Below are positions 1-10,536 of a stretch of DNA of 64,000 nucleotides, piece after piece. The stretch is from positions 2,728,001 to 2,792,000 of the forward strand of contig NZ_CP015093.1 of assembly GCF_001975705.1 (NCBI RefSeq), read 5' to 3'. Source of the stretch: Salipiger abyssi. GTDB taxonomy: Bacteria; Pseudomonadota; Alphaproteobacteria; Rhodobacterales; Rhodobacteraceae. Position numbers and translations under genes: made by a program. Each line of letters begins with the position of its first letter. The stretch's first letter is position 1. The notes below the pieces were generated by a model. The model made no database searches. It was not told the origin of the DNA and was given only the letters and a program-made list of their open reading frames with translations.

Positions 1-381
1 AATTGCAACCGGCTCGCGCAAGAAGAGGCCGGAAAACAGGACGATGAACAACGGCCCGGTATAGTAGACGGCGGACACCACCGGGAGTTCCAGCACCGGC
101 AGGGCTGCATAGAAAGACACGTACATCGCCACGATCAGCGCCGACCTGAGCAGAACCCAGCGGTTTAGGGCCGGGCGCAGCCGACCGGGACCAGTCCGCA
201 GGATCAGCACGGCCAGAAGCGGCAGGATCAGGATAGAGTGCAGGAAGAAGAGCTGCCACAGCGGCAGTCCCGCGCTCAGCAGTTTCACCAGCGCATCCTG
301 CAGCGCCATGAGCGCCGCCGGCCCTCCCAGCCGAGAAAGATCGGGGGCCGCCCCCGTGACACCGCGGATCGCATTCAGCAT
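1..381 (-). CDS. DMT (EamA) family transporter, N-terminal part, cut by window edge
   Basis: Reading the minus strand from the ATG at 381 gives an open frame to base 1: a short leader, the stretch MALQDALVKLLSAGLPLWQ, and then three or more hydrophobic segments with a GPLFIVLFSGLFLREP motif. The ALQDALVK and EP motifs are typical of EamA-domain drug/metabolite exporters of the inner membrane, which usually have ten helices. Only the first half of the first EamA repeat is present. An alternative ATG at 309 would remove the soluble leader. The gene is divergent from the XRE-cupin regulator at 434, an arrangement suggesting that the regulator controls it. Substrate unknown. Confidence 0.72.
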   Translation of the reverse strand, partial: MLNAIRGVTGAAPDLSRLGGPAALMALQDALVKLLSAGLPLWQLFFLHSILILPLLAVLILRTGPGRLRPALNRWVLLRSALIVAMYVSFYAALPVLELPVVSAVYYTGPLFIVLFSGLFLREPVAI

Positions 382-433
382 AATTCAACTCAAGGATTCT
401 AACTTTCATCAAAAAAATGGACGCAAAATTCAG

Positions 434-1042
434 ATGAGTCAACAGAAGGGCGATCAGAGCGTCGGGATGGCGGCAGGCGCGCGGGAGACGCAGGAGATCG
501 TCGGAGCGCGCATGCGTGAACTGCGCAAGGCCAAGGGGATGACCCTTCAACAGCTTGCCGGAGAAACCGGATTGTCGGTCGGCTATCTGAGCCAACTGGA
601 GCGTGAACAGGCCGTGCCCTCGATCCGTTCGCTCAACACGATCTCTCGCGCCCTCGGTGTGAACATCAGCTGGTTCTTTCCTGACCCTGATCGTGAGGCC
701 AGCCCGGAAGCCACGGTCATCGTCCGAGCCTCACGCCGCTCCGCGCTTCGGTTCGAATCCGGTATCCGGGACGAGCTTTTATGCCCGACGCTCGGTGGAA
801 ACCTGGAGATGCTGCTCTGCACCTTCGAACCCGGCGCGAGTTCCGGCGAGCCCTACGCGCATGACGGTGAAGAGGCCGGGTATGTCAGCGAAGGCCAACT
901 GGAACTTCGGATTGAGGATGAAACCTATCTTCTGAACGCGGGCGACAGTTTTCACTTCGATTGCAATCGCCCGCATGGCTACGCCAACCCTACAGGTCAG
1001 CGTACCATTGTCGTGTGGAGCGTGACGCCGCCGCATTATTGA
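434..1042 (+). CDS. XRE-family regulator with C-terminal cupin domain
   Basis: The 202-residue product has an HTH of the XRE type (MRELRKAKGMTLQQLAGETG, then LSVGYLSQLER) followed by a cupin_2 barrel with a GEEAGYVSEGQLEL turn and a DSFHFDCNRPHGYANP metal-site-like stretch. This architecture is that of the PuuR-like regulators that sense a small metabolite through the cupin. The ATG at 434 is preferred over upstream in-frame starts because it is followed directly by the usual short polar leader and HTH; the upstream frame would read through the promoter of the divergent transporter. The 52-base intergenic gap is AT-rich and probably holds both promoters and the operator. Confidence 0.82.
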   Translation: MSQQKGDQSVGMAAGARETQEIVGARMRELRKAKGMTLQQLAGETGLSVGYLSQLEREQAVPSIRSLNTISRALGVNISWFFPDPDREASPEATVIVRASRRSALRFESGIRDELLCPTLGGNLEMLLCTFEPGASSGEPYAHDGEEAGYVSEGQLELRIEDETYLLNAGDSFHFDCNRPHGYANPTGQRTIVVWSVTPPHY

Positions 1043-1179
1043 CCGATGGTTTGGACACGAATGCCGCGAAAGGGCTCGGCGCCGACCTTCAGATTTTCAT
1101 GCAGCGGGTCCCAAAGGCAGTTTGTGACCCCAAAGGATAAATGTGCTGACTATCGACAGCACTGTCCCCCAAAGCCCTA

Positions 1180-1200
1180 GACCATGGTGCAATACACCCC
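1180..1200 (+). promoter_or_regulatory. Shared upstream motif, copy 1 (before the cytochrome gene)
   Basis: The 14 bases GACCATGGTGCAAT start 121 bases before the cytochrome start codon. The same 14-mer occurs at 1728, upstream of the PQQ dehydrogenase. Extended to 21 bases, the two copies agree at 18 positions. The core CCATGG is palindromic. I infer a common activator site; the binding protein is unknown. Confidence 0.5.
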
Positions 1201-1300
1201 GCCCGGCGCAGGCGGGATACTCGGGGCGGATGCGCGGGCCCCTTGCGCGAACGGTGCTGTGCGCGCGTCCGGAACCGATGCAAACCCCGGGAGATACACC

Positions 1301-1708
1301 ATGCACCGTTTCATTGCGCTCGCCGCGCTCTGCCTGGCCACGCCGGCCCTGTCCAACACGTTCGACGAGGTCAAGGTCTCGGCGGGAAAGCAGCTCTTCG
1401 ATGCCGAATGCCGCCGCTGCCATGCCGTTGATTCCACGGATCCTTCCTACGGTCCGCCGCTGGAGAACGTGCTTTATCGCGGCGCCGGCACCTATCCGGA
1501 TTACGACTATTCCACCGCGCTTTCGGCCTCCGGCATCGTCTGGACCCCGGCGGCCCTGCGCGCCTGGATGGCGGATAATGACGGCTTCATGCCGGGCACC
1601 AAGATGCGCCATGTGGGCATCGAGGACCGCACCGTGCAGGACTTTATCCTCGCTTATCTGACGTCGATCACCACCCAGGACAACCGCGCCATCGAAGGGC
1701 AGGAGTGA
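1301..1708 (+). CDS. Periplasmic monoheme cytochrome c, probable partner of the PQQ dehydrogenase
   Basis: The product has 135 residues: a signal peptide ([18 protein letters not shown]) followed by a class I cytochrome c. The heme site is CRRCH near residue 38 and the distal Met is probably in GFMPGTKM. It would carry electrons from a periplasmic dehydrogenase to the respiratory chain. The ATG at 1301 starts a clean signal peptide and follows a purine-rich GGGAGA. The dehydrogenase gene follows 122 bases downstream with its own copy of the upstream motif, so the two are likely co-regulated rather than strictly one transcript. XoxG-like function is an inference from context. Confidence 0.85.
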   Translation: MHRFIALAALCLATPALSNTFDEVKVSAGKQLFDAECRRCHAVDSTDPSYGPPLENVLYRGAGTYPDYDYSTALSASGIVWTPAALRAWMADNDGFMPGTKMRHVGIEDRTVQDFILAYLTSITTQDNRAIEGQE

Positions 1709-1727
1709 TCCGGCCCAAAGGTCGTAC

Positions 1728-1748
1728 GACCATGGTGCAATTCATCTC
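1728..1748 (+). promoter_or_regulatory. Shared upstream motif, copy 2 (before the PQQ dehydrogenase)
   Basis: GACCATGGTGCAAT recurs here, 103 bases before the dehydrogenase start codon, with the following seven bases also partly conserved relative to 1194-1200. The similar distance to the start codon in both cases fits an activator site. Confidence 0.5.
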
Positions 1749-1830
1749 CGGCGCCCTGCCGGGGATGATTTTCACCGGAGGACCGGCCCGCCACGCCGGC
1801 ATTTCCGAACCGTCTCGAAGGGAGGACATC

Positions 1831-3597
1831 ATGAACCGCTTTATCCTGGCCGTCACGGCCAGCCTGCTCGCCGCCGGTGTCGCGCAGGCGCAGGTCACCG
1901 AAGAGGATCTGGCCAACGACCAGACCATGACCGAACAGGTCGTCACCAACGGCATGGGGCGCCATCTTCAGCGCTACAGCCCGCTGGAGACGCTCAACAA
2001 GGACAATGTGAAGAACCTCGTGCCCGCCTGGGCCTTTTCCATGGGCGGCGAAAAGCAGCGCGGGCAGGAAACGCAGCCGATCATCTATGACGGTGTGATG
2101 TATGTCACCGGCTCCTATTCGCGGCTCTACGCCATCGACGTGATGAGTGGCGAGGAGCTCTGGCAATACGATGCGCGCCTGCCCGAGGGCATCCTGCCCT
2201 GCTGCGACGTGATCAACCGTGGCGCCGCGATCTATGGCGACAAGATCATCTTCGGCACGCTCGACGCCCGGCTCGTGGCGCTCGACCGCAAGACCGGCGA
2301 TGTGGTCTGGCGCGACAAGATCGCCGATTACAAGGCGGGCTATTCCTACACCGCCGCGCCGCTGATCGTGAACGGGCTGGTGATCACCGGCAATTCCGGC
2401 GGCGAGTTCGGCATCGTCGGCGAGGTGCAGGCCCGTGACGTCGAGACCGGCGACATGGTCTGGACCCGTCCGGTGATCGAAGGCCATATGGGCACGCTGA
2501 ACGGCGAAGAGTCGACCATGACCGGCGAGCTCAACGCCACCTGGCCGGGCGACATGTGGAAGACCGGCGGCGGCGCCACCTGGCTCGGCGGCTCCTACGA
2601 TGCCGAGACCGATACGCTGGTCTTTGGCACCGGCAACCCGGCGCCCTGGAACAGCCATCTGCGCAATGCGGGCGCGCCCACCGAAGGCAATGCCGGCGAC
2701 AACCTCTATGCCGCCTCGCGCCTCGGCATCGACCCGGCCACCGGCGAGATCAAGTGGCACTTCCAGTCCACCCCGCGCGAGGGCTGGGATTATGACGGCG
2801 TGAACGAGGTCGTGGCCTATGAGGACGCGGATGGCACCAAGCTGTTCGCCACCGCCGACCGCAACGGCTTTTTCTACGTGCTGAACCGCGAGGACGGCTC
2901 TTTCGTCAGCGCCCATCCCTTCGTCAAGGACATCACCTGGGCGAGCGGCATCGACGAGACCGGGCGGCCGATCTACAACGAGGACAACCGTCCCGGCAAT
3001 CCGGCAGAGGCGGCCGATGGCGGCAAGGGCGAGGTGGTGTTCTCGGCCCCGGGCTTCCTTGGCGGCAAGAACTGGATGCCGATGGCCTACAGCCAGCATA
3101 CCGGCCTGTTCTACGTGCCCTCGAACGAATGGGGCATGGATATCTGGAACGAGCCGGTGACCTACAAGAAGGGCGCTGCCTATCTCGGCTCGGGCTTCAC
3201 CATCAAGCCGATGTACGAGGACCATATCGGTTCGCTCAAGGCCATCGACCCGGCCACCGGCGAGTGGAAATGGGAGTACAAGAACGACGCGCCGCTCTGG
3301 GGCGGGGTGATGACCACCGCCGGCGGTCTGGTGTTCTTCGGCACGCCCGAGGGCAAGTTCATCGCGCTCGATGACGAGACCGGCGAAGAGCTGTGGTCGT
3401 TCCAGACCGGCTCCGGCATCGTCGGACAGCCCGTCACCTGGGACATGGAGGGCGAGCAATATGTCTCGGTCGTTTCCGGCTGGGGTGGCGCTGTGCCGCT
3501 CTGGGGCGGCGAGGTCGCCAAGAAGGTGAACTACCTCAACCAGGGCGGAACGGTCTGGACCTTCAAGCTGCCCAAGCAGCTGGCCGCGGCCAACTGA
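1831..3597 (+). CDS. PQQ-dependent alcohol dehydrogenase, lanthanide-type (XoxF/ExaF-like)
   Basis: The 588-residue precursor begins with a signal peptide ending AQAQ and folds as the eight-bladed beta-propeller of quinoprotein alcohol dehydrogenases, with repeated W-motifs ([34 protein letters not shown]). The vicinal Cys124-Cys125 pair (LPCCDV) that stacks on PQQ is present. The active site GWDYDGVNE has Asp320 and an additional Asp322; this Asp-x-Asp pattern marks the lanthanide-dependent branch, while calcium enzymes have Ala or Thr at the second position. It oxidises primary alcohols in the periplasm. Whether methanol or ethanol is preferred cannot be read. The ATG at 1831 follows GGGAGGACATC. 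No pqq biosynthesis genes are in the window. Confidence 0.9.
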   Translation: MNRFILAVTASLLAAGVAQAQVTEEDLANDQTMTEQVVTNGMGRHLQRYSPLETLNKDNVKNLVPAWAFSMGGEKQRGQETQPIIYDGVMYVTGSYSRLYAIDVMSGEELWQYDARLPEGILPCCDVINRGAAIYGDKIIFGTLDARLVALDRKTGDVVWRDKIADYKAGYSYTAAPLIVNGLVITGNSGGEFGIVGEVQARDVETGDMVWTRPVIEGHMGTLNGEESTMTGELNATWPGDMWKTGGGATWLGGSYDAETDTLVFGTGNPAPWNSHLRNAGAPTEGNAGDNLYAASRLGIDPATGEIKWHFQSTPREGWDYDGVNEVVAYEDADGTKLFATADRNGFFYVLNREDGSFVSAHPFVKDITWASGIDETGRPIYNEDNRPGNPAEAADGGKGEVVFSAPGFLGGKNWMPMAYSQHTGLFYVPSNEWGMDIWNEPVTYKKGAAYLGSGFTIKPMYEDHIGSLKAIDPATGEWKWEYKNDAPLWGGVMTTAGGLVFFGTPEGKFIALDDETGEELWSFQTGSGIVGQPVTWDMEGEQYVSVVSGWGGAVPLWGGEVAKKVNYLNQGGTVWTFKLPKQLAAAN

Positions 3598-3616
3598 TCC
3601 GGTTCTGAGACTCCAG

Positions 3617-3648
3617 CGATACGCCGCAGCCGCGGCGTATCGTATTTT
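3617..3648 (+). terminator. Rho-independent terminator after the PQQ dehydrogenase
   Basis: A perfect 11-base stem (CGATACGCCGC paired with GCGGCGTATCG), a four-base loop and a following TATTTT lie 20 bases behind the dehydrogenase stop codon. Confidence 0.85.
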
Positions 3649-3800
3649 GCAGTCGCGGCCACGGATCTGCGCAAGCGGCAATCATTGCGATGGCGCGCAA
3701 GCCACCATTGGCACGGCATTTTTGGGCCGGACTTTACAAGCCGGGGGGAACCGGCTCTTGTGACCGGAAGGCAAACGGAAACAGCGCGCGCGGATCCCCC

Positions 3801-6800
3801 ATGGCCATTACGGCGAGCATTCATCACCTCACCCATTACAAGTACGACCGGCCGGTTTCGCTGGGCCCGCAACTCATCCGGCTGCGACCGGCGCCGCATT
3901 CGCGCACAAGGGTGATCTCGCATTCGCTGAAGGTCAGCCCGACCGGGCATTTCGTGAACCACCAGCAGGATCCTTACGGCAACTGGCTGGCGCGGTTCGT
4001 CTTTCCCGAACCGGTGACCGAGTTCAAGATCGAGGTCGATCTGGTCGCCGATATGACGGTCTATAACCCGTTCGACTTCTTCGTCGATGAAGAGGCGCAG
4101 ACCTGGCCCTTCGAATACCCCGAGGAGTTCCGCAGCGATCTCGAGATCTACCGCATGCCCGAGGCCGCCGGGCCGCGCTTGCAGGCCTATCTCGACCAGT
4201 TGCCGAAATCGGCGGAGAACACCGTCAATTTCCTCGTCGATCTCAACGCCAAGCTGCAACAGCATATCGGCTACGTCATCCGCATGGAGCCCGGGGTGCA
4301 GACCCCGGAGGAGACGCTCCAGCACGCGCGCGGCTCCTGCCGGGACACCTCCTGGCTGCTGGTGCAGATCCTGCGGCATCTGGGCTTTGCCGCGCGGTTT
4401 ACCTCCGGCTATCTCATCCAGCTCAAGCCCGATCTCGTCTCGCTCGACGGGCCGGCGGGCACCGATCACGATTTCACCGACCTGCACGCCTGGTGCGAGG
4501 TGTTCCTGCCCGGCGCCGGCTGGATCGGGCTCGACCCCACATCCGGCCTGCTGACCGGCGAGAGCCACATCCCGCTCGCCTCGACCCCGCATTACCGCAA
4601 CGCGGCCCCCATCACCGGCATGGCGAGCTTTGCCGAGGTCGATTTCAATTTCGACATGTCGGTGACGCGGGTGTCCGAGCATCCGCGCATCACCAAGCCC
4701 TTTTCCGAAGAGGCGTGGCAGGCGCTGGATACGCTGGGCCACAAGGTGGACGACGCCATCAAGGCGCAGGACATGCGGCTCACCATGGGCGGTGAGCCGA
4801 CCTTTGTGTCGATCGACGATTTCGAAAGCGCCGAGTGGAACACCGCCGCCGTGGGGCCGCAGAAACGCGGGCTCGCCGATACGCTGATCCGGCGCCTGCG
4901 CGACCGCTTCGCGCCCGGCGGCTTCCTGCATTACGGGCAGGGCAAGTGGTATCCCGGCGAGACGCTGCCGCGCTGGACCTTCTCGCTCTACTGGCGCCGC
5001 GACGGCAAGCCGATCTGGAAGAACTCCGATCTGGTCGCCAAGGAGGACGCCAAGGGCGCCACTGCCGAGGATGCCGACCGCTTCCTCTCGGGCTTTGCGC
5101 AGAATCTCGGGCTCGACGGCGATTTCGTGCATCCGACCTATGAGGATCCGGTCGAGTGGATCATGAAGGAGGCGGATCTGCCCGCCAATGTGACGCCCGA
5201 GGACAGCAAGCTCAAGGATCCCGAGACCCGCGCCCGCATCGCCCGCGTGTTCTCGCGCGGGCTGGAGAATCCGGCGGGCTATGTGCTGCCGATCCAGCGC
5301 TGGCAGAGCAAGGCACAGCCCGCGACCCGCTGGCGCTCCGAGCACTGGAAGACCCGGCGCGGGCATCTCTTCCTGATCCCCGGCGACAGCCCCGTGGGCT
5401 TTCGCCTGCCGCTCGGCGCGCTGCCCTATATCGCGCCCTCGGCCTATCCTTATGTCTATCCGACGGATCCCAGCGTCCCGCGCGAGGCGCTGCCCGATTT
5501 CCACGCCGACCGCGAGGAAAAGCGCCGCGCGCTGATGGAGGAGCTGGAGCGCATCGCGCAGGACGAGGCGCGGATCGCCAGGGAACAGGCCGAGATGCTG
5601 CCCGAGGTGACCGAGGGCCGCGAGCAGCCGGTGTCGGACGCGCGCGATGCCGGGCGCCGGCAGAAGATCATGGAGCAGGGCGTGGACCCGGAGGGCGGGC
5701 AGGTGCGCACCGCCATCGCCATCGAGCCGCGCGACGGGCGGCTCTGCCTCTTCATGCCGCCGGTGGAAGAGCTGGAGGACTATCTCGAACTGCTCGCCAC
5801 GGCGGAGGAGACCGCCGAGGAGCTGGGCCTGCCGATTCATATCGAGGGCTACACGCCGCCGCATGACAGCCGCATGAACGTGATCCGCGTGGCGCCCGAT
5901 CCGGGCGTGATCGAGGTGAACATCCACCCGGCGCATGACTGGGAGGATTGCAAGGCGATCACCCAGGGCGTCTATGAGGAGGCGCGGCTGTGCCGGCTCG
6001 GCGCCGACAAGTTCATGATCGACGGCAAGCATACCGGCACCGGCGGCGGCAACCATGTGGTGGTGGGCGGCGAAACGGTGCTCGACAGCCCGTTCCTGCG
6101 GCGCCCGGATCTCATGCGCTCGCTGATCCTCTACTGGCTGCGGCACCCCTCGCTCAGCTACCTGTTCTCCGGCCTCTTCATCGGCCCGACCTCGCAGGCG
6201 CCCCGGATCGACGAGGCGCGGCATGACAGCCTCTACGAGCTGGAGATTGCGCTGTCGCATTTCCCGCGCCCGGAGGATGGCGAGCCGCCGCAGCCCTGGC
6301 TCACCGACCGGCTCTTGCGCAACATGTTGATCGACGTGACCGGCAACACCCACCGGGCCGAGATCTGCATCGACAAGCTGTTCTCGCCCGACGGCCCCAC
6401 GGGCCGGCTGGGGCTGGTGGAGTTCCGCGGCTTCGAGATGCCGCCGGATGCCAAGATGAGCCTTGCCCAGCAGGTGCTGATCCGGGCGCTTCTGGCGCGG
6501 TTCTGGAAGGAGCCGGTGCAGGGCCGTCCGGTGCGCTGGGGCACCGCCCTGCATGACCGCTTCATGCTGCCCTATTTCGTCTGGCAGGATTTCCTCGAAG
6601 TGCTGCGCGACCTGCGCGGCCACGGGTTCGCGTTCCGCTCCGACTGGTACGAGGCGCAGAAGGAGTTCCGCTTCCCCTTCGCCGGCGAGGTCGAGTACGA
6701 GGGCGTGCATCTGCAACTCAACCAGGCGCTGGAGCCCTGGCACGTTCTGGGCGAACGCGGCGCCATCGGCGGCACCGTGCGCTATACCGACAGCTCGGTC

Positions 6801-7220
6801 GAGCGCATGCAGGTGCAGCTCACCGCCATGGATCCCGACCGCTATATCGTCACCTGCAACAAGCGCCCGGTGCCGCTGACGCAGACCGATGCGAGCGGCG
6901 TCAAGGTCGGTGGCGTGCGCTTCAAGGCCTGGCAGCCCGCCGAGGCGCTGCACCCGACGCTGCCGGTCAACGCGCCGCTGGTCTTCGACATCTTCGACAC
7001 CTGGACCGGCCATGCGCTTGGCGGCTGCACCTATCACGTCGCGCATCCGGGCGGGCGCAACTACGACACCTTCCCGGTCAACACCAACGAGGCCGATGCC
7101 CGCCGCCTTGCGCGGTTCGAGAAACTGGGGCACAACCCGGGGTCTTACTGGCCCGCGCCCGAGACGCCGCATCCGGAATTCCCGATGACGCTCGACCTGC
7201 GCAGGGCGCCGGGGCTTTGA
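3801..7220 (+). CDS. Transglutaminase-like protein with DUF2126 domain
   Basis: The 1139-residue protein has an N-terminal bacterial transglutaminase region ([19 protein letters not shown], then the core). The catalytic Cys is in [12 protein letters not shown], the His in [12 protein letters not shown] and the Asp in GLDPTSGL. The remaining two thirds match the DUF2126 type, recalled as related to carboxylate-amine ligases. The ATG at 3801 starts the conserved N-terminus; the open frame upstream lacks family features. It is the first gene of a three-gene set with an ATP-grasp/alpha-E protein and a second transglutaminase. Such sets are proposed to make or process a peptide or amide-linked modification; the substrate is unknown. 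Confidence 0.86.
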   Translation: MAITASIHHLTHYKYDRPVSLGPQLIRLRPAPHSRTRVISHSLKVSPTGHFVNHQQDPYGNWLARFVFPEPVTEFKIEVDLVADMTVYNPFDFFVDEEAQTWPFEYPEEFRSDLEIYRMPEAAGPRLQAYLDQLPKSAENTVNFLVDLNAKLQQHIGYVIRMEPGVQTPEETLQHARGSCRDTSWLLVQILRHLGFAARFTSGYLIQLKPDLVSLDGPAGTDHDFTDLHAWCEVFLPGAGWIGLDPTSGLLTGESHIPLASTPHYRNAAPITGMASFAEVDFNFDMSVTRVSEHPRITKPFSEEAWQALDTLGHKVDDAIKAQDMRLTMGGEPTFVSIDDFESAEWNTAAVGPQKRGLADTLIRRLRDRFAPGGFLHYGQGKWYPGETLPRWTFSLYWRRDGKPIWKNSDLVAKEDAKGATAEDADRFLSGFAQNLGLDGDFVHPTYEDPVEWIMKEADLPANVTPEDSKLKDPETRARIARVFSRGLENPAGYVLPIQRWQSKAQPATRWRSEHWKTRRGHLFLIPGDSPVGFRLPLGALPYIAPSAYPYVYPTDPSVPREALPDFHADREEKRRALMEELERIAQDEARIAREQAEMLPEVTEGREQPVSDARDAGRRQKIMEQGVDPEGGQVRTAIAIEPRDGRLCLFMPPVEELEDYLELLATAEETAEELGLPIHIEGYTPPHDSRMNVIRVAPDPGVIEVNIHPAHDWEDCKAITQGVYEEARLCRLGADKFMIDGKHTGTGGGNHVVVGGETVLDSPFLRRPDLMRSLILYWLRHPSLSYLFSGLFIGPTSQAPRIDEARHDSLYELEIALSHFPRPEDGEPPQPWLTDRLLRNMLIDVTGNTHRAEICIDKLFSPDGPTGRLGLVEFRGFEMPPDAKMSLAQQVLIRALLARFWKEPVQGRPVRWGTALHDRFMLPYFVWQDFLEVLRDLRGHGFAFRSDWYEAQKEFRFPFAGEVEYEGVHLQLNQALEPWHVLGERGAIGGTVRYTDSSVERMQVQLTAMDPDRYIVTCNKRPVPLTQTDASGVKVGGVRFKAWQPAEALHPTLPVNAPLVFDIFDTWTGHALGGCTYHVAHPGGRNYDTFPVNTNEADARRLARFEKLGHNPGSYWPAPETPHPEFPMTLDLRRAPGL

Positions 7221-7248
7221 GCCCGTAATGCAGGACGAGGCAGACACC

Positions 7249-9633
7249 ATGACGCCGGACGCGCTCTCGCGGTTTCTCGCAGGCTACACGCCGCTTGCGG
7301 GGGTTGCCGACGAGCTGAAGCGTCCGGACGGCTCGCTGCGCCCGGTCTGGGCATCGCTGATGCGCTATCTTGCCGGGCAGAGCGCCGAGACGCTGGCCCG
7401 CGCCTTTGCGCGCGGCGATCAGTATCTGCACGATACCGGCGTCTATTTCCGGCAATATACCGGCACCGGCTCGACCGTGCGCGACTGGCCGCTGAGCCAT
7501 GTGCCGGTGGTGATCGACGGTGCCGAATGGGCGGCGCTGGCCGACGGGATCGCGCAGCGCGCCGAGCTGCTGGAACGGGTCATGGCCGATCTCTACGGGC
7601 CGGGCAATCTGGTGCGCGACGGCTTCCTGCCCGCCGATCTTGTGGCGCAGAACCCCGAGTGGCTGCGCCCCATCGTCAATATCCGCCCGCGTTCGGGCAA
7701 TTTCCTGCATTTCCTCGCCTTCGAGATCGGCCGCTCGCCGGATGGCAGCTGGTTCGTGCTGGGCGACCGCACCCAGGCGCCCTCGGGGGCGGGGTTCGCG
7801 CTGGAAAACCGCATGGCGTCGAGCCGGGTGTTCCACGATCTCATGCCCAAGGCCAATGTCGAGCGGCTTGCCGGGTTCTTCCGCAGCTTCCGCGACGCGA
7901 TGAACGGGCTGCGCGGCGACAATGACGGGCGGGTGGCGATCCTGACGCCGGGCCAGCATACGGATACCTATTACGAACATGCCTATATCGCCCGCTATCT
8001 CGGCTTCTCGCTGCTGGAATGCGAGGATCTGAAGGTTCAGGACGGGCGGCTCTCGGTGCGCACGATCAACGGGCCGGAACCGGTGGGTGTGCTGTGGCGG
8101 CGGCTCGATTCGCGTTTCGCCGATCCGCTGGAGCTCGACGAGACCTCGGCGCTCGGCACGCCGGGCATGGTCTCGGCGCTGCGCGCAGGGGCGATGGATA
8201 TGGTCAACTGCCTGGGCTCCGGCGTGCTGGAGGCGCGGGCGCTCATGGCCTTCCTGCCGCGTATCTCCCAGCACCTGATGGGCGCGCCGCTGAAGCTGCC
8301 CAATATCGCCACCTGGTGGTGTGGCCAGCCCACCGAGCGCGCCTATGTGCTGAACAATCTCGAACGCATGATGATCGGGCCGGCGCAATCGACCAAGCTG
8401 CCTTTCGATATCGACGCCACCACCGCGCTCGGCGGCAAGTTCCGCGGCACCGCGCACAGCTCGGTGGCCGACTGGATCGAGCGCGAGGGCGCGACGCTGG
8501 TGGGGCAGGAGGCGGTGACGCTCTCGACCACGCCGGCGATGATCGACGGCAAGCTGGCGCCCCGGCCCATGGTGGTGCGGGTCTTTGCCGCCCGCACGCC
8601 CGAGGGCTGGGCGGTGATGCCTGGCGGCTATGCCCGTATCGGACGTTCCGGCGACCCGGCGGCGCTGGCGATGCAGGCGGGCGGTTCGGTCGCCGATGTC
8701 TGGGTGATGGCCGATCAGCCGGTGGTGCCCGACTCGCTGAGCAAGACCGGCAGCGGCCCGTTCCTGCGGCGCCTGCCGGGGCTGCTGCCGGCGCGGGCGG
8801 CGGACAATCTCTTCTGGCTGGGCCGCTATGTGGAGCGCGCCGAGGGCGGCGTGCGGGTGCTGCGCGCCTATCACCTGCGACTGGAGGAATACGGCCGCCG
8901 CACGGTGCCGCTGGTCAACGGTCTCGGGCAGTTCCTCGACGGGTTCGGGATCGACCCCGAAGAGCCGATACCGGCCACGCTTCTGGGCCAGTTCGACGCC
9001 TCGGTGATCTGCGCCAGCAAGGTGCGCGACCGCTTCTCCACCGATGGCTGGAACGCGCTCAACGATCTCTCGGCGACCGGGCACGACCTCGCCACGCGGG
9101 TGCTGCCGGGCGACGATGCCGCCCGCGCCATGAGCGTTCTGCTGCGTAAGATCGCCGGGTTCTCCGGCCTCGTGCATGACAATATGTTCCGCTTCCTCGG
9201 CTGGCGCTTTCTGACGCTGGGGCGGGCGCTGGAGCGTGCCGACCAGATGGCCGCCGTGCTCTCGGTCTTTGCCGACCCGGAGGTCGCCGGCGGCGGCTTC
9301 GACGCGGCGATCGAGATCGGCGACAGCGTCATGACCCACCGCCGCCGCTATTCGGTGGAGACCAACCGCGATACAGTGATCGACGTGCTGGCGCTCGACC
9401 GCGACAACCCGCGCTCGATCCTGTTCCAGCTCGACCGAATGCGCGAGGAGGAGGCGCGGCTTTCCGAGCTTTCCGGCATGGCCGAGATGGGCGAGGCCTC
9501 GCGCCGGATCCTGATGCTGCAAACCGCGCTGGCGGTGTCGGGGCCGGAGGCGATCAGCACAAGGCGCCTGCGCCGCATCCGGCGCGAACTGGCAGCGATT
9601 TCCGAGGCGCTCACCGCGCAATATCTGAGCTGA
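7249..9633 (+). CDS. Circularly permuted ATP-grasp protein fused to an alpha-E domain
   Basis: The 794-residue product starts with a circularly permuted ATP-grasp domain (DUF404/DUF407 type; markers HTDTYYEHAYIARYLGFSLLE and LPNIATWWCGQ) and ends with an all-helical alpha-E (DUF403) domain (ARAADNLFWLGRYVERAEGGVRVLRAY). ATP-grasp enzymes form acyl-phosphate intermediates to make amide bonds, so this is the presumed ligase of the cluster. ATG 7249 is preferred to 7228 because AGGACGAGG precedes it at normal spacing. The fusion of the two domains in one chain is common; in other genomes they are separate genes. Confidence 0.86.
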   Translation: MTPDALSRFLAGYTPLAGVADELKRPDGSLRPVWASLMRYLAGQSAETLARAFARGDQYLHDTGVYFRQYTGTGSTVRDWPLSHVPVVIDGAEWAALADGIAQRAELLERVMADLYGPGNLVRDGFLPADLVAQNPEWLRPIVNIRPRSGNFLHFLAFEIGRSPDGSWFVLGDRTQAPSGAGFALENRMASSRVFHDLMPKANVERLAGFFRSFRDAMNGLRGDNDGRVAILTPGQHTDTYYEHAYIARYLGFSLLECEDLKVQDGRLSVRTINGPEPVGVLWRRLDSRFADPLELDETSALGTPGMVSALRAGAMDMVNCLGSGVLEARALMAFLPRISQHLMGAPLKLPNIATWWCGQPTERAYVLNNLERMMIGPAQSTKLPFDIDATTALGGKFRGTAHSSVADWIEREGATLVGQEAVTLSTTPAMIDGKLAPRPMVVRVFAARTPEGWAVMPGGYARIGRSGDPAALAMQAGGSVADVWVMADQPVVPDSLSKTGSGPFLRRLPGLLPARAADNLFWLGRYVERAEGGVRVLRAYHLRLEEYGRRTVPLVNGLGQFLDGFGIDPEEPIPATLLGQFDASVICASKVRDRFSTDGWNALNDLSATGHDLATRVLPGDDAARAMSVLLRKIAGFSGLVHDNMFRFLGWRFLTLGRALERADQMAAVLSVFADPEVAGGGFDAAIEIGDSVMTHRRRYSVETNRDTVIDVLALDRDNPRSILFQLDRMREEEARLSELSGMAEMGEASRRILMLQTALAVSGPEAISTRRLRRIRRELAAISEALTAQYLS

Positions 9634-9638
9634 GGCCC

Positions 9639-10517
9639 ATGAGTCAGAGCTACGACATCACGCTGAAGATCGCCTATCTCTACGAGAGCCCCGCCGCCGC
9701 GAGCCGGACCTTGCTGCGCATGCTGCCGCGCAACCTGCCCGAGCAGCAGCTGCTTTACGGCGTGGTGACGACCAACCCGGCGCCGGATTACCGGCTCGAC
9801 GATATCGACTTCTTCGGCAACCCGACCACCGAGGTCAGCCACGAGCGGCGGCTGTCGGAGATCGAGTTCCTGTTCCGGGGCAGGGTGCTGCGCCACGGCG
9901 ATGCGGGGGGGCTCGATCTCTCCTGCGCGCTGGACAGCCTGCCGCGGGAACTGGCGCAGATCCACAGCATCGGGCCGGCGAGCCCGCATCACTTCCTCGG
10001 AGCCTCGCCGCGCCTGCCCGCCGAGCCCGAGATCGCGGCCTTTGCCCGCGACTGCGCCCGCCCGGGCATGTCGGCGCTGGCGGCGGCGGATGCGCTGAGC
10101 CTGGCGCTGCACGACGCCTTCGATTTCGATCCGGAGGCCACCGAGGTCACCACCACGCCCATCGAGGCGTTCCGCGCCCGGCGCGGCGTCTGCCAGGATA
10201 TCAGCCATGTGATGATCACCGGGCTGCGCGCGCTGGGGATCCCGGCGGGCTATGTCTCGGGCTTCCTGCGCACCATCCCGCCCAAGGGGCAGGAGCGGCT
10301 GGCGGGGGCGGATGCCATGCATGCCTGGGTGCGCGCCTGGTGCGGTGGCGAGACCGGCTGGGTGGAGTTCGATCCCACCAATGCAATCCGCGCCGGCACC
10401 GATCATGTCACCGTGGCGATCGGGCGCGATTACTCCGACGTGGCGCCGGCCAAGGGCTCGCTGCGCTCCGAGGGCTCGCATGACACGACCCATCAGGTGG
10501 ATGTTGTGCCTGTCTGA
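9639..10517 (+). CDS. Transglutaminase family protein
   Basis: The 292-residue protein has the bacterial transglutaminase N-terminal region (YDITLKIAYLYESPAAASR) and a papain-like core: Cys in RRGVCQDISHVMI, His in ADAMHAWVRAWCG, Asp in VEFDPTNAIR. It starts five bases after the ATP-grasp gene, so the three genes form one operon. Papain-like members of this cluster are thought to act as peptidases or amide transferases on the product of the ATP-grasp ligase. No Anbu (proteasome-like) gene, often the fourth partner, follows; a convergent LysR gene does. Confidence 0.88.
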   Translation: MSQSYDITLKIAYLYESPAAASRTLLRMLPRNLPEQQLLYGVVTTNPAPDYRLDDIDFFGNPTTEVSHERRLSEIEFLFRGRVLRHGDAGGLDLSCALDSLPRELAQIHSIGPASPHHFLGASPRLPAEPEIAAFARDCARPGMSALAAADALSLALHDAFDFDPEATEVTTTPIEAFRARRGVCQDISHVMITGLRALGIPAGYVSGFLRTIPPKGQERLAGADAMHAWVRAWCGGETGWVEFDPTNAIRAGTDHVTVAIGRDYSDVAPAKGSLRSEGSHDTTHQVDVVPV

Positions 10518-10536
10518 TAGGCTATGGCCGGGCGGG

